Assembly: GCA_003864495.1 (NCBI GenBank)
Contig: ML133471.1
Coordinates: forward strand, 716,001 to 780,000
Source of the DNA: Nemopilema nomurai
Taxonomy: Eukaryota; Cnidaria; Scyphozoa; Rhizostomeae; Rhizostomatidae
DNA: 64,000 nt
Direction: 5' to 3'
The notes under the pieces are model-generated. The model was given only the letters and a program-made list of their open reading frames with translations, did no database searches and had not been told where the DNA came from. The position numbers and the translations under genes were made by a program. How positions within the stretch are numbered: the first letter of the stretch is position 1; the number at the start of each line of letters is the position of its first letter. Of the stretch, positions 1 to 13,941 are shown one piece after another.

Positions 1-979
1 TAATAGTATAGGTCATTTCAGCTTAGAACAACAAAGTTCAAGTCCAAGGGTGCACATCTTGAACACATATAATGAATGAAATTGATAAACTAATTGAACA
101 ATGTCCATTCCCTTACAGCAAGCCATAGACACAATTTCTTCGAGTTTATTTCCCATTGAATCAAATAAATCTGCATCTATCAAAATATGTTTGTTACAGA
201 ATCCAAAAAGAATTTTTGCCTAATGAGGAAAAATCTTTATCTTAGGTAGAGCATTAGATTTCAAGACACAAGGGATAAACAGGGGGAAAATTTATGTAAA
301 ATTTATCCAGTAAAGGTGCAAAATTTAAGGTAAGAAAATAAGATGGAGATTCTTAGCTCAAGTGACCACATTTGCAGTCAGTTAGCCAGGTCCCTTGCAA
401 ATTTACAACACAAATGGTTTGATATTTGACCAGGCAAGTGTTCAACTTTACTAGGGTAAACCATTGCTGATATACACAACTAGAATGTTTGCCAAAAGTT
501 TTGGAACACTGACAACAATTATTTGACTCAATGGCTCATTTTGGAGCACCTTCATTTTCATACGAGCAAGGATTGAGAAATACACGATGGTAGTGATCAA
601 TACAATTGGTCAGAGGGATTTCAAATAATTCATTTTAGTGTATAGCACTTGACTTGTGCATATCTTTTATCAGTTTCTCAACAGCTAATGAACATTACAG
701 TTGAAATGTGTGAATACTACAAGAACATGCTTTTAAAAATATGGAAAGATGGTGTGAAATACAGTTTAAGTCCTGCCTTTTTGGAGAAACATTTTTGAGA
801 AAATCAGTGCCTAATTTTTTTCCAGAATCATAGTAGAACATGTTGCCAATTAAGTGAAAACAATAGGTGGTTAGGGCTAGTAAAGATTCGCACCACATGG
901 CCCTTACCCTGGTGCTAGTATGTGGTAAAAGAAATCCATATCCTATCGTTACTAGTAAGCAAATAAAGAACTATCCTAC
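1..979. other. PHPT1 downstream intron or flank; no exon seen
   Basis: This stretch lies 3' of the only PHPT1-like exon on the minus strand. I looked for the Gly-rich C-terminal part of that family (the cysteine and glycine run that follows the WAEYH segment) and did not find it, so the next exon probably lies beyond the left edge. A 67-residue minus-strand reading frame at 695-898 has no recognisable motif. Confidence 0.4.
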
Positions 980-1171
980 CATGATACTCTGCCCAGTCAA
1001 AGCCTCTTACAATGTACTTTGAGTCTTGCCCAGCGCATACTTTCATCAAGATATATTTGAAGACGCCACCGTTGTCAACATCTACGTCTTCCACTGCTTG
1101 CAGTTTCTCTAGCATGGACGCCATTTCTGTTTGGCTAGCCTCTTTTTCAGGATGAGGCGAACTTGTCACCC
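980..1171 (-). CDS. PHPT1: 14 kDa phosphohistidine phosphatase, N-terminal exon (partial)
   Basis: This exon encodes the first half of a Janus/PHPT1 family protein, a small cytosolic enzyme that removes phosphate from histidine. The translation contains EDVDVDNGGVFKYILMKV and then YIVRGFDWAEYH, which match the conserved vertebrate segments DVDIDSDGVFKYVLIRV and IVRGYKWAEYH as I recall them. The likely start is the ATG at 1124 (MASMLEKLQAV), giving an N-terminus about as long as in the human protein. The exon ends at a GT donor after CAT G (980). A pyrimidine-rich TTTTTTGCAG lies just upstream at 1172, so this may be exon 2 with a 5' UTR or extra N-terminal exon at higher coordinates. The catalytic histidine region is not in the window. 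Confidence 0.8.
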
Positions 1172-4100
1172 CTGCAAAAAAGCCTCTTCATTGCTTCCTT
1201 GAGGGCTTATTGCTCCAACTCCAAGAGATACTTTTTTTTACCATGCGTTCAACTTTTAACAAATGGTGCAAAAAGGAGGAAACAATTACAGTATTCACAT
1301 CGTTTCATATCAATTGGAACCAGAGGAATTTTTTTGGAAAGTAGGAGGGAAATATTGATAGGGAAACCGATAGTCAGTTAGAGAATGAATTATGTCACCA
1401 GTCTTAATATCGACATCTATCATGTCATACAAAGTCAATCTGCAAAGCGCATAAAGGGATGAAGGAAAATCAAAATAGAAGAGCTGGTGTGGCGCCACAG
1501 GGGGTAGAAGTAGTAGAAGGAGCCTAGGCGGGTAGCTGAGAGTGAGACCAAGCCAGCTAGGCAGCCGTGGGCCAGAGGTGGTGGGCCTAAGAAGGAGAGG
1601 GGTACCAATAGGTGACAAGGATCGCTCATTCAAAACATTTACAACTCGGCTAGAAATCTTAGTTTTAGTTCCTCTTTTACGAACAGGAAGGTTCGTCGGT
1701 GCCTCCATTTGGTGTTCTTTTCCTGTTCCAGACCATGCAAAGAGGGGGGATCCGCCTTTGACATGAAATTATGGCTTCGAGCAGCAGTCCCATGGGTTAA
1801 AGCAATATGTCACTTTTTGGCAAACTTGGCAGAATGAGAAATTGTAATCTGAATGATTAAACGTCGCAAGAAAGCCTTTCGCCAAAATACAGATAAGACA
1901 AGTGGATTTATAGTATATAGCATATATTCTGGTTTTTGTGTAAATTTCGCCAATGTATGAGTGGCCTATATATTTAGTGAAGATTTCCGTATTTCTAGGG
2001 TAACTTTTGTCATCTAATCAGGGGAGTAAACGTAACTATAAGGATAATGCAACTTAGATGACATTAAATTCAAAACATTAGCAGCAGAAGTTATTAAGAG
2101 AGGAGAGCTATTCAATAGTCAAAAACAGCAACAGATACACCACCACGTGACGCAACTGACCGACCCATAATGCAACGCAATGACGAGCAAAAACAAATTA
2201 GAACAAGTGTCTGTACGAAAGCAATGGAATCACGCAGACACATCACAATTCATGGGGCTGATTTCACGCACGGAATTTCACACTCGCGCTTAAATACAAC
2301 GAGCTTGTTGCGACTGAAAAGTTAATAAAGAAGACTTTCAACCAAAACTCATAAAAAATTGAAGGCCACGTCAGGCTCTATCTGGTTAATTAAAAATTTT
2401 CGTAAAAAAGATAATTAGACTGAAAAGTTTTGAGACGAACCAGTCCCACGAATGCACTTTTGACATGATTATTGAGTGATCTGAAACTTTGTTTGCGGGA
2501 ACATCTGGACCACGAAGTCTCAAGATAGTGAGAAAAAACAAATTCTCTAAGCAGCTTTTCACTAGATATGTCTACGAATATGTCGAGTCTTAATCAAAAA
2601 GGTCTATTTTCAAGTTTCTATCGATCATGCACATTCATCTTCAAAGCTGATGACACTGCACATTTCATGCCTTGGACAAAGTCTTGCATTCTTATTCATT
2701 CATATTCCATTAGGCGAAGCAGGAATCTTGCAGCCAAGCCATGCATCAAAGCTAGCATCGTCAATTAGTGACAAAAACAGCGGAGGGAAAAAGGAGTTGA
2801 ACAAAACAGAAATCAGGACTCGAATAATCAAATTATCAATTTCATAACGTGCACAAAATACACATATCTTTGAACAATCTTTGTCGCAAAAACAATATTT
2901 AAAACATGAATAAATATACATGAATTACGCCTTGTAAGATGAACAAGAAAATAAAACCTCAAAAAGAGATGAATTGCCAAAACTGCAGTTTACAAAGAAA
3001 CAAATAAATGCAACAAGGGCTAGATTAGAAACCAAACAAAGCCACAAACTTTGCAGTGTAAAATAAAACCGAATTAAACATACGTTGACTAAATACGTTT
3101 CTCAAAAGAAAGTGTCTCTATTACATTTTAAACAAAATACATGGTTAGGATTAAATCCAAGTAACAAAAGGGGTACAGATGATACTAGGGACGAAGAGTG
3201 ATTGACTAGTGTCTTTGTAAAACAAAAGATATCTGGAGAAATTGCTCATATAGAAATAAAACGTGAGCGACCTTAACCACTAAACAGCTATGTCCTGGCC
3301 ATGCCTTAACTTCCACCCTAATTTCCTTGAAACTTACACCGTAGATATTAACTTCGTTGCTTTTATTTGTCGATCAAGCTTATTTAGTCAGTAAAGAATT
3401 TGAGGTTCATTGGGAAAAAATTAATGCACATAAAATAATTTTCCGATGAAACAGGTAAAAGAGAAAATGAAGCATGTGCATTTGAAAGAGTCGTAGCATC
3501 GTAGCTTCTTGTTGCAAAGTCACAACGAGGTCACGATGGGTCGATAGATTTTATAACGAGGTCAAGCTGAGTTGCCACAAAGTGATGGGCAAATCGATAG
3601 GTTGACCTGGCGTTTTTTATGAATTCAAACGGTTTAAGTTTCTAATAGTGAAGAATCATAATCGTAACAATTCTGGCTTGTAATCGTGAAGAAAAAGAAG
3701 CTATATCTCATCGCATTACACATCAGAAGCCTTGTGCTGAGAAAGAATAGTTGGCAGGAACGGCATAAAGCTGAGAAAGGCATAAAGATGAAAACATCAG
3801 TAAATCGTCCGTTCAATCGCCAGGTTCATAGAAGTTCCTAATTAAATTGACGAAGCTCTATTTTCTGTTTAGTCTTAACTAAAGGAGACGAGCTACCCTG
3901 TTCTATGAAATTCAAGAAGGAAACCAATCAAGTAGCAATGAATGTAACAAAGGATTTCATACTCAAGATAGATGGTTCCTTTCTGCGGTAATTGCCAATT
4001 TACTTTCATGGCGAGCGTACGTCCACATAGAAAACACCGTATAACTGGGGGATTAGATAGGACGTTCGTTTCTGGAGGCAATGTACAGAATGTGCAATGC

Positions 4101-4319
4101 AGTGTAGCACTACACCCTCGAAAAAACCACTTGCAAATATGATCACAAAACGAGTGAATGAGAGATCATGTTGCAAGAATGCAATTGTACCAAAGTGACA
4201 GCACAGACCTGTCCCGTAAAACATGCCAAGGTGCGTCGGTGCTCTTTATGTGCCAACCAGGTCGCTGAAGGAAGTACAAACCAGCATTGATGCTCTTGCA
4301 GCGACAATCTCTCTCGCCT
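1172..4319. other. intergenic; GC-richer patch near 1430-1720
   Basis: No conserved exon was recognised. At 1310-1708 a 132-codon minus-strand frame runs through a patch richer in G and C than its surroundings. It starts MEAPTNLPVRKRGTKTK, and could be promoter or 5' exon sequence of the PHPT1-like gene, but nothing in it matches a family I know. The remainder is AT-rich with no repeat of note. Confidence 0.3.
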
Positions 4320-7300
4320 TCAACCCTTGACTGATACCTCTTCGTGTGCCTGCATGTGGAACTTCAAGTTGCTCATCTTGTTGAATGCTTTGTCGCAAAA
4401 GCGACACGAGAAAGGCCGCTCACCCGTGTGAATGAGCGAGTGGTTCCGCAAGTTGCCCTTTTGGTGGAAGCCTTTTCCGCAGACAGGGCAAACGAATTCC
4501 TTCACGTTGCTGTGCGTTTTGATGTGCGTTTTCAGGGTTGAAGACCTGTTGAATGCCTTTGAGCAAATGTGGCAACGGTGGGGCTTCTCTTTGGTATGAA
4601 TAATCTTATGACGACACAGAGTACTGGATAATCGAAAACCTTTGCCGCAAACGCTGCAGACAAACGGCCGACTCTTGGTGTGGATAGGCATCTTAAGGTG
4701 GATGGTTAAGGTGTACCTCGTCTTGAACACTTTACCACATTGATCGCATTGGTACCTGGCCTTCTTTGAACTACCGCCATAACTTTTGCTGTCTTCAGTT
4801 TCGTGATCACCGTTGTTGTGGTTGTTGTTGTTGTTCAAATCGGAAACATCGCTAACATCCGAGGTTGAATTTGTATCTTCGGAATCAAACACACTGTCGT
4901 CTTTGTAGTCTTCGCCATCGTCAACACTGTACGCGCTATCGCTCTCAAACGTGGAGACCACACCACGCTGATCATTTCGCGAGGCACTCTCTTCATTTAC
5001 ATTGTTGGAATTCTTAGTTATAGATTTCAGTGACTCGCGACGTATGCTATAATCTGTCCTTTGTGGCGTCAGCTCCTTCTCGTTAATCGCAAGTTGCTCC
5101 GCAGCGACAAGAAGAAAGTGCAGTTTGTTGCCATTGGTTTCGCTGTTATTGCGCCCTTTGGCGAGGGTTTGTGGAAATATTGTGCCCCCAGTGTTCAGCT
5201 CGCTTTTGGGGTACCGCCAGACGCCGTACTCGTTCTCTTGATTAGAGGGCAATACAGTGCTTTTCAAGTTGGAATCGAATCCTGCAAAATGGAAGCAAAT
5301 CATTGTATACATGTGGTTTCAAAAATGAACTAAAATTCATTTATTTATAAAATAACCAACAAAAATGTTTTACAGCCGCTGGAAAATGCTTTATATAAAT
5401 CTATGCAAATTGAATGGAAACTTCCAAAAGCTAAGACTGTTTTCACTTAATGGAGTGATCGTAACTGCTTGGTACTTATATTAAAGCTGCTTGCCTTTAC
5501 TGGATTAAAGGTTGCCTCAATGTCAAATAGGCTTCTACATGACAATTCGCATTCATTTGACATCTTGAGTACATAAATGGCAATGTCCCTCCCAAAAAAT
5601 GGCAACTAGCTAGTCTGGCACCCCTTTGGAAAACTTAGTGTGAATATTTCTCTTGAAGAGAAAAGAGCTCCAAGACACCGCCCTATTGGCAGTTTAAACC
5701 TTTGTTGCGCATATGCACATATGTGTCCAGGAAGTAAAATTATCTGAGTAAATTCAACATCACTGAGATGTTCAATCTAAACCAATGGTCACACTTCCTT
5801 CTTTTCCCCACCTTTCTGTTCTTCTATCACCAGAGTTTTAGAATCCCCTCCAAATTTTTTTCTTTAAATCAAAAATCATTTAGAGTCGTCGATCTTACAA
5901 TCCTGATCGGTACGGTTTTTACTCTGTTAAATTTCAGTCCTGGAGATGGATCTTCTGCCACTCTAGAAGTTTCAATTTCAAAAATTTTCTTTTACATCCG
6001 ACCTAACCATGGTGCGTTCTCCTTTGTCGCCAAGCTTGATTCTTTAAAGTGCTGTCTCTATAAATAGATACTTTTAGTTATATTCAAACTAGATAGTACT
6101 GCTTTTATGCAGTCTACTTGAATTAATTTTTATAGAGCGTGAATATAGGTCCTTCTTATCACGAGTTAAATTAGGAAATTTATATACAAAGCGTACACTC
6201 ATTACAAATTTCTGAAAAATTTTCAGCGCCCCTGTTATTAACTGCCCCCTTCAAATTTTCTCTGGATCCGCCCCTGATTCAAGGCTATTTCTCATAAAAA
6301 GCGGGATTTCTTAGAAGCTAACCAGCGAAGTGCGAACGAGGCATAAATGTATTTGGAGGGAACAGCTCTCCGCCATTGACCATATTTCTCATACTGAGCA
6401 AGATTATTCCTAAAAAATTCGGTCCTATTCGGTTCTTTTTTAGAGAAACTGCAGCTTAATCTGCGGATGTTGGAAGCTTTGAGCAGAGAAAGCTGGCTTG
6501 CTGTAAATAATTTAAAAAGTCAGGCGTCGCATGTAAGGGCTCTGCCTCTGACCGCCAAAAACAATGATGTCTTCAGGAGCATGCATATCTTATAGGATAT
6601 TGGTTGGAGGAGATTCGGAGGGCTAGTTCCCTACAAAAAGGTCGGAGAGTAGGATTTATTGGTCAGGACTGAACGTCGTTTGATAACTCTTGTCGATTAG
6701 TATTAAAAAAAAATATTTTGCTACCAGGATTTTGACATCATTATAGCTAGTGTAGTTTAGGTGCAGCTAAACAACGACAATAACTGATTTATATTCCTTT
6801 ATAAACTGGACATTCCAGGAACATTCCTCTCTGAATTCTGCTACAGTAGTTTATGTTTTCGTTAGAGGATGCAATGGCTCAATACAAATATCAAGTCCTT
6901 CAAATTCAAGTGACTTCATAACAGTCATGATATTTTCAGCAAAAACACATTTTCTAATATACACAGAAGGTCGAGTTGTTAGTTATGAAAAATTGCCGTT
7001 GAGAATATCATTTTGTCCCGGCCAACCCCCATGAGCCCACTATGCCTACGCAGACATGCGTCTTCCTTTCTTGTCAGGGGATGGTTCCAAATAGGGCGCA
7101 TTTTAAATCTTTCCATGCTGTAAGTTGGATCGAGAATCCCTAAAACCGTATCCAGATATTCATGACTACAAAATTATGGGCACTGTCTCGACAAAAAAAC
7201 CCCAAGAAAATCTGACGCATTTTGGCGGTTATTGCAGCTGAAAGAGAAGCGCTCGCCAGAACGGGCTTGCGCGGGCAACGGAGGCTGCCAGTAGCGGGTA

Positions 7301-10300
7301 GGCCAGGGCTGCGACCATCATTGCAGCGTGGCAAACAGTTCTCAAAGCACGATGCTACCTAATGCAAAGCCAGAACAGAAGCGTACACGGCGCGCTTAAG
7401 AGACTGCCAAGCCATAATGCACTGCAGTCGACTGTTTGCAGTTTGAATGCGGAAAGGTAAATTTCTTTCAAGCGCTATCTGTTGTTTTCCTCACAAAAAC
7501 TCTATCCGCGAAGAGTCTAGGAAAACGACTGGGCAATGTCACTATCCTTGGCCACGAAGCGAGTAAAACTAAGGATTGTTTATAGAAGCTTTATTTGCAA
7601 TTGCAATAAAATGGAAGCGTCAGTATTTTGCCGTAAAAAGACACGATGAAACGAAATGCGGTCTTTTGCTATACATAATAGCTTGATTTAAAAAGACAGG
7701 GCGACCAGGTGACCTTTTCAAGGAATCGCTTGAACAGCAAAGTCTATTGTCATTTAAAACAATTCTGCAAAAATGACTGTTGAAATTAAGGAAAATAATG
7801 TACAGGGCTAGATTATTGTGCAAATGGCCAAATGGCAAACGTCTTTAATTATAAATTAAAAGCAAGAACAAATGAAGATTTAAAAGGGAGGAAATCTATA
7901 TTGTAAATATGAGATTGGTATTTGCAAGGAACTACACGTGCCTAGGTGGGTGTATTCGAAATGTCAGAAGAATATGCCAGATTGAAAGGAGGCCTAGCAT
8001 CGTCATTGAATCCATGGACAATAATTAGGTACTGAAAGTGGCAGCGTAGCTTCAGGGGGGAACATCAGACATGCCCAACTTGAAAAAGTGCATCCCAGAT
8101 TGCTAAGAATAGTCGTGGAAGTACAACCTCTTCCTTGAAACAAGACGATCACCGTTGGAATGCAAGATTATAGTGCAAAAGAAACGGTGCTAGTTTCCTC
8201 TCCCGACCCGTCGACTTTCATGTTATGCTAGAAGCAGAGGCTTCTGACTATAATAGAAAATCTAAAACCAACAAGTGAAAGCAAAATAGCACGCTGCTGG
8301 TCCTAAGAGTATAAATACGTGTACAATATTTATATGAATAGCAACGAGACCTGTCGCAAAAATCTGGGACTAACCAAATGAGCTTCCAATGTGTAAACAT
8401 TGAACAGAATGGACGCAATGATAAATCCTTGAAGGAAACAACCTGCAGTGGCTGAAATGAAACGAGCAGTGATCGACGGCAATTCGTCGCGGGCGCATGA
8501 AAAATTCAGGAGGACGCTAGCGGTTTACCACCAATGCTTTAGCCACTGCTTGCATTAAGTGGCAAAAATGCTGGATAGGCGTTTGTTATAGTGCTTGAGC
8601 TTCATCTAAGATGCATGGATTATCATACTCTAGGAAACCAAGATTGGCTAAGGGACTTGTTGAATACTACGTTGATGACTTGATTTCGTGGTACAGTCAT
8701 TAGAAAAGTAGAACAAGTTGTGACACAAATCAATAAGCCTTAATTAAAACGAAGAGAGGCCGGTAAAACAATAAAACGTTAAGCAGAAAGCTAATTGATC
8801 ACGAGAAGCAGTAGAGCTCAGAAACTAGATAAAAAGAACATCAAATAAATGCAAAATTGTCTTGCGAAAAGGAAGCATTGCCAAGCTGGGTAGAATCTGC
8901 ACAGTGCGTTTGACGAGGCACCTGTCGATTAAGATAGAAAAAGTGAAAGCCAAGAACACAAAACGATTCTAACTGGCCCGCTTAAGTTAACTGTACGCCA
9001 TTCATAAAACGTGAATCGCACAGCTGGCATCAAAGGAATTTTTCAGTTAATTAAAATCTGCATAGAGAACTTAACATAGCAGAAACCGTTGTTTGAATCT
9101 TTACACTCTTTTGGCTTCAATTTTCAAGACAATTTCAACGCTGCCTTACAACTTGAAAACTCCTAAAACACTTTGACAAGTTAAGTTATATTTCGACACA
9201 ACGGATGACGTAAATTCGAACTCAAGCTTAAGAAGTTGGATATTCCTTCATAGGCCTAGTCGCCATGTTTAGGGCACGCAAAAGCGCATTCAAATTGAGA
9301 GCTAGAATCAAATTTCAACTAATTCATGAGCATTAAATGCCGAATGAAGTACCAGCGCCAGCCAATTCACCACTGAAAGATAGGGAGGAAGTAAAAACAT
9401 GCAGATATGCTATGCTCTTTTTAAAAGGAAAAGCTGGTTCTGTCGGAAAGCAAGATCGTCTGATTACGCGTGCTTGCGTTTTGGCGGATGTCCAACTGAT
9501 TTTCCACCCAATGTTAAGTTTCGCGAAGGAGTAGGGGACGGAATGGTCTACATGTGGTCGGACCTGCTGTAAGACACAGAAGAAAAGTTATTTTCTGGCA
9601 GCCAGAACTTTGGTGGCGATAGAAATAATATGTACACGATTACAGACATGCAAAGGGTGTTGGAGTTTGCCAGCCAATTTGTATTTGCTACCAGGGATGT
9701 GCACTGTGTGATTAATAGGGATGAAAACTACAGCAGTAAAGGATATTGCACTTTAAAGATTCCTAGCAGGTAGATGTACAGGGTATGAGAGAGGCGCTTC
9801 ATTGCCATTGTCTCGGGCATAGGTACGTCGCAAGGTGACAAACCTTCGCAAAAACCCGGGTGCTGTTTAGGACATTGGGCGTCCTCGCCGGAGATTAAAT
9901 TAACAAACAGAGTCTCCGAAAGAACCAACAGGCTATGACTGATCTTGAGTTGTGAATGACTGAGAAAAGCCCACCATATGTGAACGAAGCCGAACAACTG
10001 GCTTTTTAACAACACGAACTAACACCGGCACACCTCAGACTTAACAACAGGAGCTTACAGTATGGCTGGATAGAAATAAGCAGTGAAAACATAGCATAGA
10101 ATGACATCACACACCATGTGCATTTATTGGCTTATATGCCCAGTCACCACTGTCCACTTTATAAAGAGATTCTATTTTAATTGTAGCTACCTTCAGCTTG
10201 CGAATACCAAGCACTATCCTAACAAAGAGACGAATCAACAAAGGGCTAATCGAGTAGAGACGTGCCGAAGTATGTTCACAGCAACACAGTTCTTTATGCA

Positions 10301-10958
10301 GCTACTGGCCTTCCTTCCTGCTTCGAATCTTAAAGTGCTCTGTTCGCCTCGAGGAAACTTCGGAAAAGCACCGAAGAACATCGCATAATACTGCGTTACT
10401 TCAAAAGCGAAACTCAATTTTGAAACTCAAAATTTTATCAAATGTTAAGAAAACAGGCTTTAAATGAAAACCCAATTGAAAACAAACTCTTCCTGGTGTC
10501 TGAGCAAAGTATTCCAACGATGTTACCTTGCGCGAAAGGAAAGCTTGCGTGGAAGTGCTAGATAAATAAACCAGGAAGAAATCAAACTAAAATCTTCGCA
10601 AATATCTTTCCTGTACACGATTCTTGCAAGCTTTCAGGCTCAAAATTACTTCTTCCTTAAAGAATTTCCTATAAAAAGTCGTTCAAAGCATTCAATTTTT
10701 CAAACAGTTATCACAAATGTCTTGCCGCACAATCCTATGTTTACCTTGTTCTGGAAATTTTCAAAAAACTTTTCAACACTGACGCGTTAGTGTGTATTGC
10801 GACATGCAAAAAGGAAGCAAAGGTCTTTTGGTCGGATCAACGTAGAAAATGCTCCACCCACCTTGTAACGAAATGGAAGAAGAGGAGTGGCCATCATCAA
10901 GATCTTCTTCTCGCCTTCCTTCGTCAACTGATCTTCTTAGTAAAAAGGACTTCGGCAT
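4320..10958 (-). CDS. SNAG-domain zinc finger protein with five FEZF-type C2H2 fingers
   Basis: This is a predicted nuclear transcriptional repressor of 352 residues in two coding exons. Exon 1 (10862-10958) starts MPKSFLLRR, a SNAG motif like that of Snail, Gfi1 and OVO proteins, which recruits LSD1/CoREST when exposed at the N-terminus; it ends CAA G|GT. Exon 2 (4320-5281) follows TTTTGCAG and restores the frame as Gly (G|GA). Residues about 33-208 are a linker that is acidic, with a short asparagine run. Five C2H2 fingers follow at about 209-345. Fingers 2-5 resemble vertebrate FEZF1/2: [28 protein letters not shown] and [11 protein letters not shown] are near-identical to FEZF segments. 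Finger 1 has an H-x5-H spacing, two residues longer than in FEZF. FEZF proteins carry six fingers and an eh1 repressor motif; here finger 6 is absent and SNAG replaces eh1. The 5.6 kb intron could hide further exons, but the phases already fit. Confidence 0.82.
5282..10861 (-). other. 5.6 kb intron of the SNAG zinc finger gene
   Basis: Splice sites bound this intron. Inside, the segment 6225-6290 has a 'ctggatccgcccctg' string of the kind often seen at transposon ends. A GC-richer block at 7190-7440 has open frames on both strands but no family match. Otherwise I see nothing. Confidence 0.4.
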
Positions 10959-13941
10959 GCCGGCTAGAACGCTCAGATTCCTCAACTAAAGCACCTTTAC
11001 AGCAGGAACTCCTCCTACGTTAACATCGAATGATGATTTATAATAACATGTTATAAACATAGAATTAAAAAGACTTCGATAAATGAAGTAAAGTAAGAAC
11101 TTGTTTAACAAGACAGGAAAAGCACAAGCGGCTGTCCTTTGCATAAACAAATGAACTACAGCATCCGTCATGGTACGCGTCGAGCTGCCCTTTTGCATTT
11201 CATTGAATTATTCATTAGACGTCGGGTTGCTCAATTCATCCAATGGAATGAATTATAAAGATGAGAAAAAGCATTAAATATTAATAAACATTTAAGGCGA
11301 TATTAAGTGTGAATTTAACCTGTCTATCAACGAATTCCTCAAACAAGATGGCGGTCGGCTACGCACGTTTGATTCAAAATTTATCTATGCACAGTACCGG
11401 TAGCTTTACCACATACTGATTCAGATGACAAGCAAAGTTGGGGATGCCTTCATTATGTGCTTGGCGAATGCGCGCCGCAAGGGCCTTTTCATGGTTGCCT
11501 GCTTTGATAGCGTCCAAATACCCAAATGTAAAAACAGCCAATTGAGAACAGCTGGAATAGCCTCGAGCAGTTAGTTGATCAGAATGCTTCGAATGACTTT
11601 GAGTGGAAGAACGGAAATTGTTGGCTGATTTGTGCGAATCACTTGACGAATAGTTTAAAGCTTAAGTTTTTTTAGTGCTTTAGAAAAAGGTAAAGTGATG
11701 CCAAAGCTTTATCAGCAATCGGCAGAAAAAACATTTTGTGGAAGAAAATGACATTTTCAAACCAGCGGTTTCCATTTATGCCCGCGATTTGATAGAACGA
11801 AAGTGAGAAAGATTTGCAGCACCTTAGAAAGTGTAAGGCGCTTGATGACGTAAAAGATACAGCATGTTGAAACAGGTCGGGATTTTCCAAAAGTTGCAGT
11901 GCAAAAGAAGAATTCTGAAAGATCTGTAATTGACTCAACTACCCATAGAAGATCTGCTCTACAAGGAACATGAACTTACAGCACTACCAATTTCATATCC
12001 GATTTTAACCAACTTATGAGTTATGAAAAGTCTGTTCCTAATATCAAGCCAAAAAGTATTTAAGTCATCAATATTGTTTTTAAGGGAGCCATAGGTCTAC
12101 CGCTACATAGGCAGCAAGCCATGTTACACGAATAGATTTCTACTGTTGATATACTTCTATTGATAAATCAGAAAGAGCCAGACATTATTGACCTCATATT
12201 GACAACAGCAACAACAACATTCAGAGAAGCCTCGTTACGGCTGCAAAGAGGACGAGGCAGCTTCCTAGACGAGAAGCCAGGATATCTAAGATTTTGTGAC
12301 CCTCTGCCTGCTTAGATATTCATGAATGACAGTGGTTCCCATAAACAGCAAACCAAGAGGCACTTTAGGAGAAACTGTGTGACTATACATCGAGAATGAC
12401 AGTGGAGCAGGTTTCTTAAATAGGATGAAACATAAGAACAAGACCAGCAATGACGTAATAAGGTAACAGAAGGAGAACAATTGAATACAGGAAAGCGTAA
12501 AATAACTCCGTAGCTATAACTCGCACTTGACTTCCACGCGAATGCCAAAAGCCTTTCAATAACTTCCCAAAGCAACTCAGAAATGCCTCAATGCTCTAAA
12601 CACACAAGAATATAACAGAAGGGCTTTATTTCACTCATTAACCGCCGCTTTTAACACGGCGTACAATGCCGTACTAAGACGCATCAAAACATGAATGGTG
12701 CCACAGCTCAGCTGAGCAAAAAGAGCAACGAGGCCGACAATCAGACGACCTACTGCCATTGCAACTTGACTGTTTAAACTCAAAATAACAGTGACCCACT
12801 CGCCATTCTACCACAAACAAACATCAAGAGTGTGCTCATAGGAAATGGCTTGAAGGAAAACAACCCGGGAAAGCAAAACAAGAATCCAATGCTCTTAATA
12901 TTTAATGGTGATTTAAAGGATAAGCCCAGGCACTGTTTACGAGGAAAGTAAATGATCACTGACTCGTACAAGAAAGGCAGAACTGTTTTGGTCTCTTTAC
13001 TCTGCGGTTGAAGGTAAGAGATATGCGTTAAATAAGCGATTGAGCATGGAGTTACCCAACTGCAAAGTCGACTGGTGGGTGATTAAAGAAACCTATGCAG
13101 AGCATAATGGTGATTACAAATTCATGAATGGGTTTGTGTTCGGCATGGTCAGGGTACCTGCCCTTCTGCGCGAACACTGGGCATCAAAAATTAAATAGTG
13201 CATGCTTTGCAATAGGCTTGCAGAATGGTGGAATTCAATCTAACCAGCATGCAGTGCAAGCATCTTTGCGCGTTACCAGAAGCGGGTGTGACCACACTCT
13301 GTTCGCCCCCTGTGCTCAATGCCACCGTTTCTGTCTGCGCAGGCGAATAGCAATTACTGAAAACAAAGCCTTTAGGCGCCGCAGGGCTCGTTTGCAAGGC
13401 AATCAGCGTCTACTGGCATGTAGCGTCTACATGGAATCTGATTCAATAGAATCACTAATGTCATGATGTGAAGATGAATCTGATTTCCTTGTGCCTTATG
13501 TTTCAAAATCACTCAAATTACGTATGATCAGACCCAGATTTGAAATAAAATTGAGTTTGGAGCACGTTTAATGTTCTACAGAAACTATTTGAAAAATATT
13601 GAACAGCCCATAGAGTTGTTAAGCACGGTTGTTTCATGGAAAATAATTTCTGTGCATTTCAATGTTGATTCGTCTTTCTTGAATTCAATCTAGAGGGTAA
13701 CGTGCTACAAAAGTGCAGTTGGCTGAATTTGAAGCGGTAAATAATCTAAACAGTCTGAATCTGACTATCTGCTCTGGCTTACAAATTTGCTTCAAAGGTA
13801 GAATCAAACCGAAGCCTTAATAACCAATACGTCTACAAGTAGAAACGATTTCAAACAAATATACTAAACAAAAGCATTATCCAAAGGAGGCAATTCAAAC
13901 ATGGCATTTACCTTCGGAGCGTGATGACACCAGGCTTGGAT
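10959..13941. other. intergenic between SNAG zinc finger gene and PIGC
   Basis: This should hold the promoter and 5' UTR of the zinc finger gene and the 3' UTR of PIGC, both on the minus strand. A GC-richer island at about 13130-13440 is open on both strands (112 codons on plus, 68 on minus) but matches no family I know. I saw no TATA box in a convincing position. Confidence 0.3.

Noticed and set aside
7140..7440. GC-rich block with open frames on both strands
   Set aside because: Inside the SNAG zinc finger gene intron, no recognisable domain, and low expected significance for a GC-rich patch.
13128..13466. 112-codon plus frame in a GC-richer patch
   Set aside because: No motif, no splice context and an equally open minus frame; treated as intergenic.
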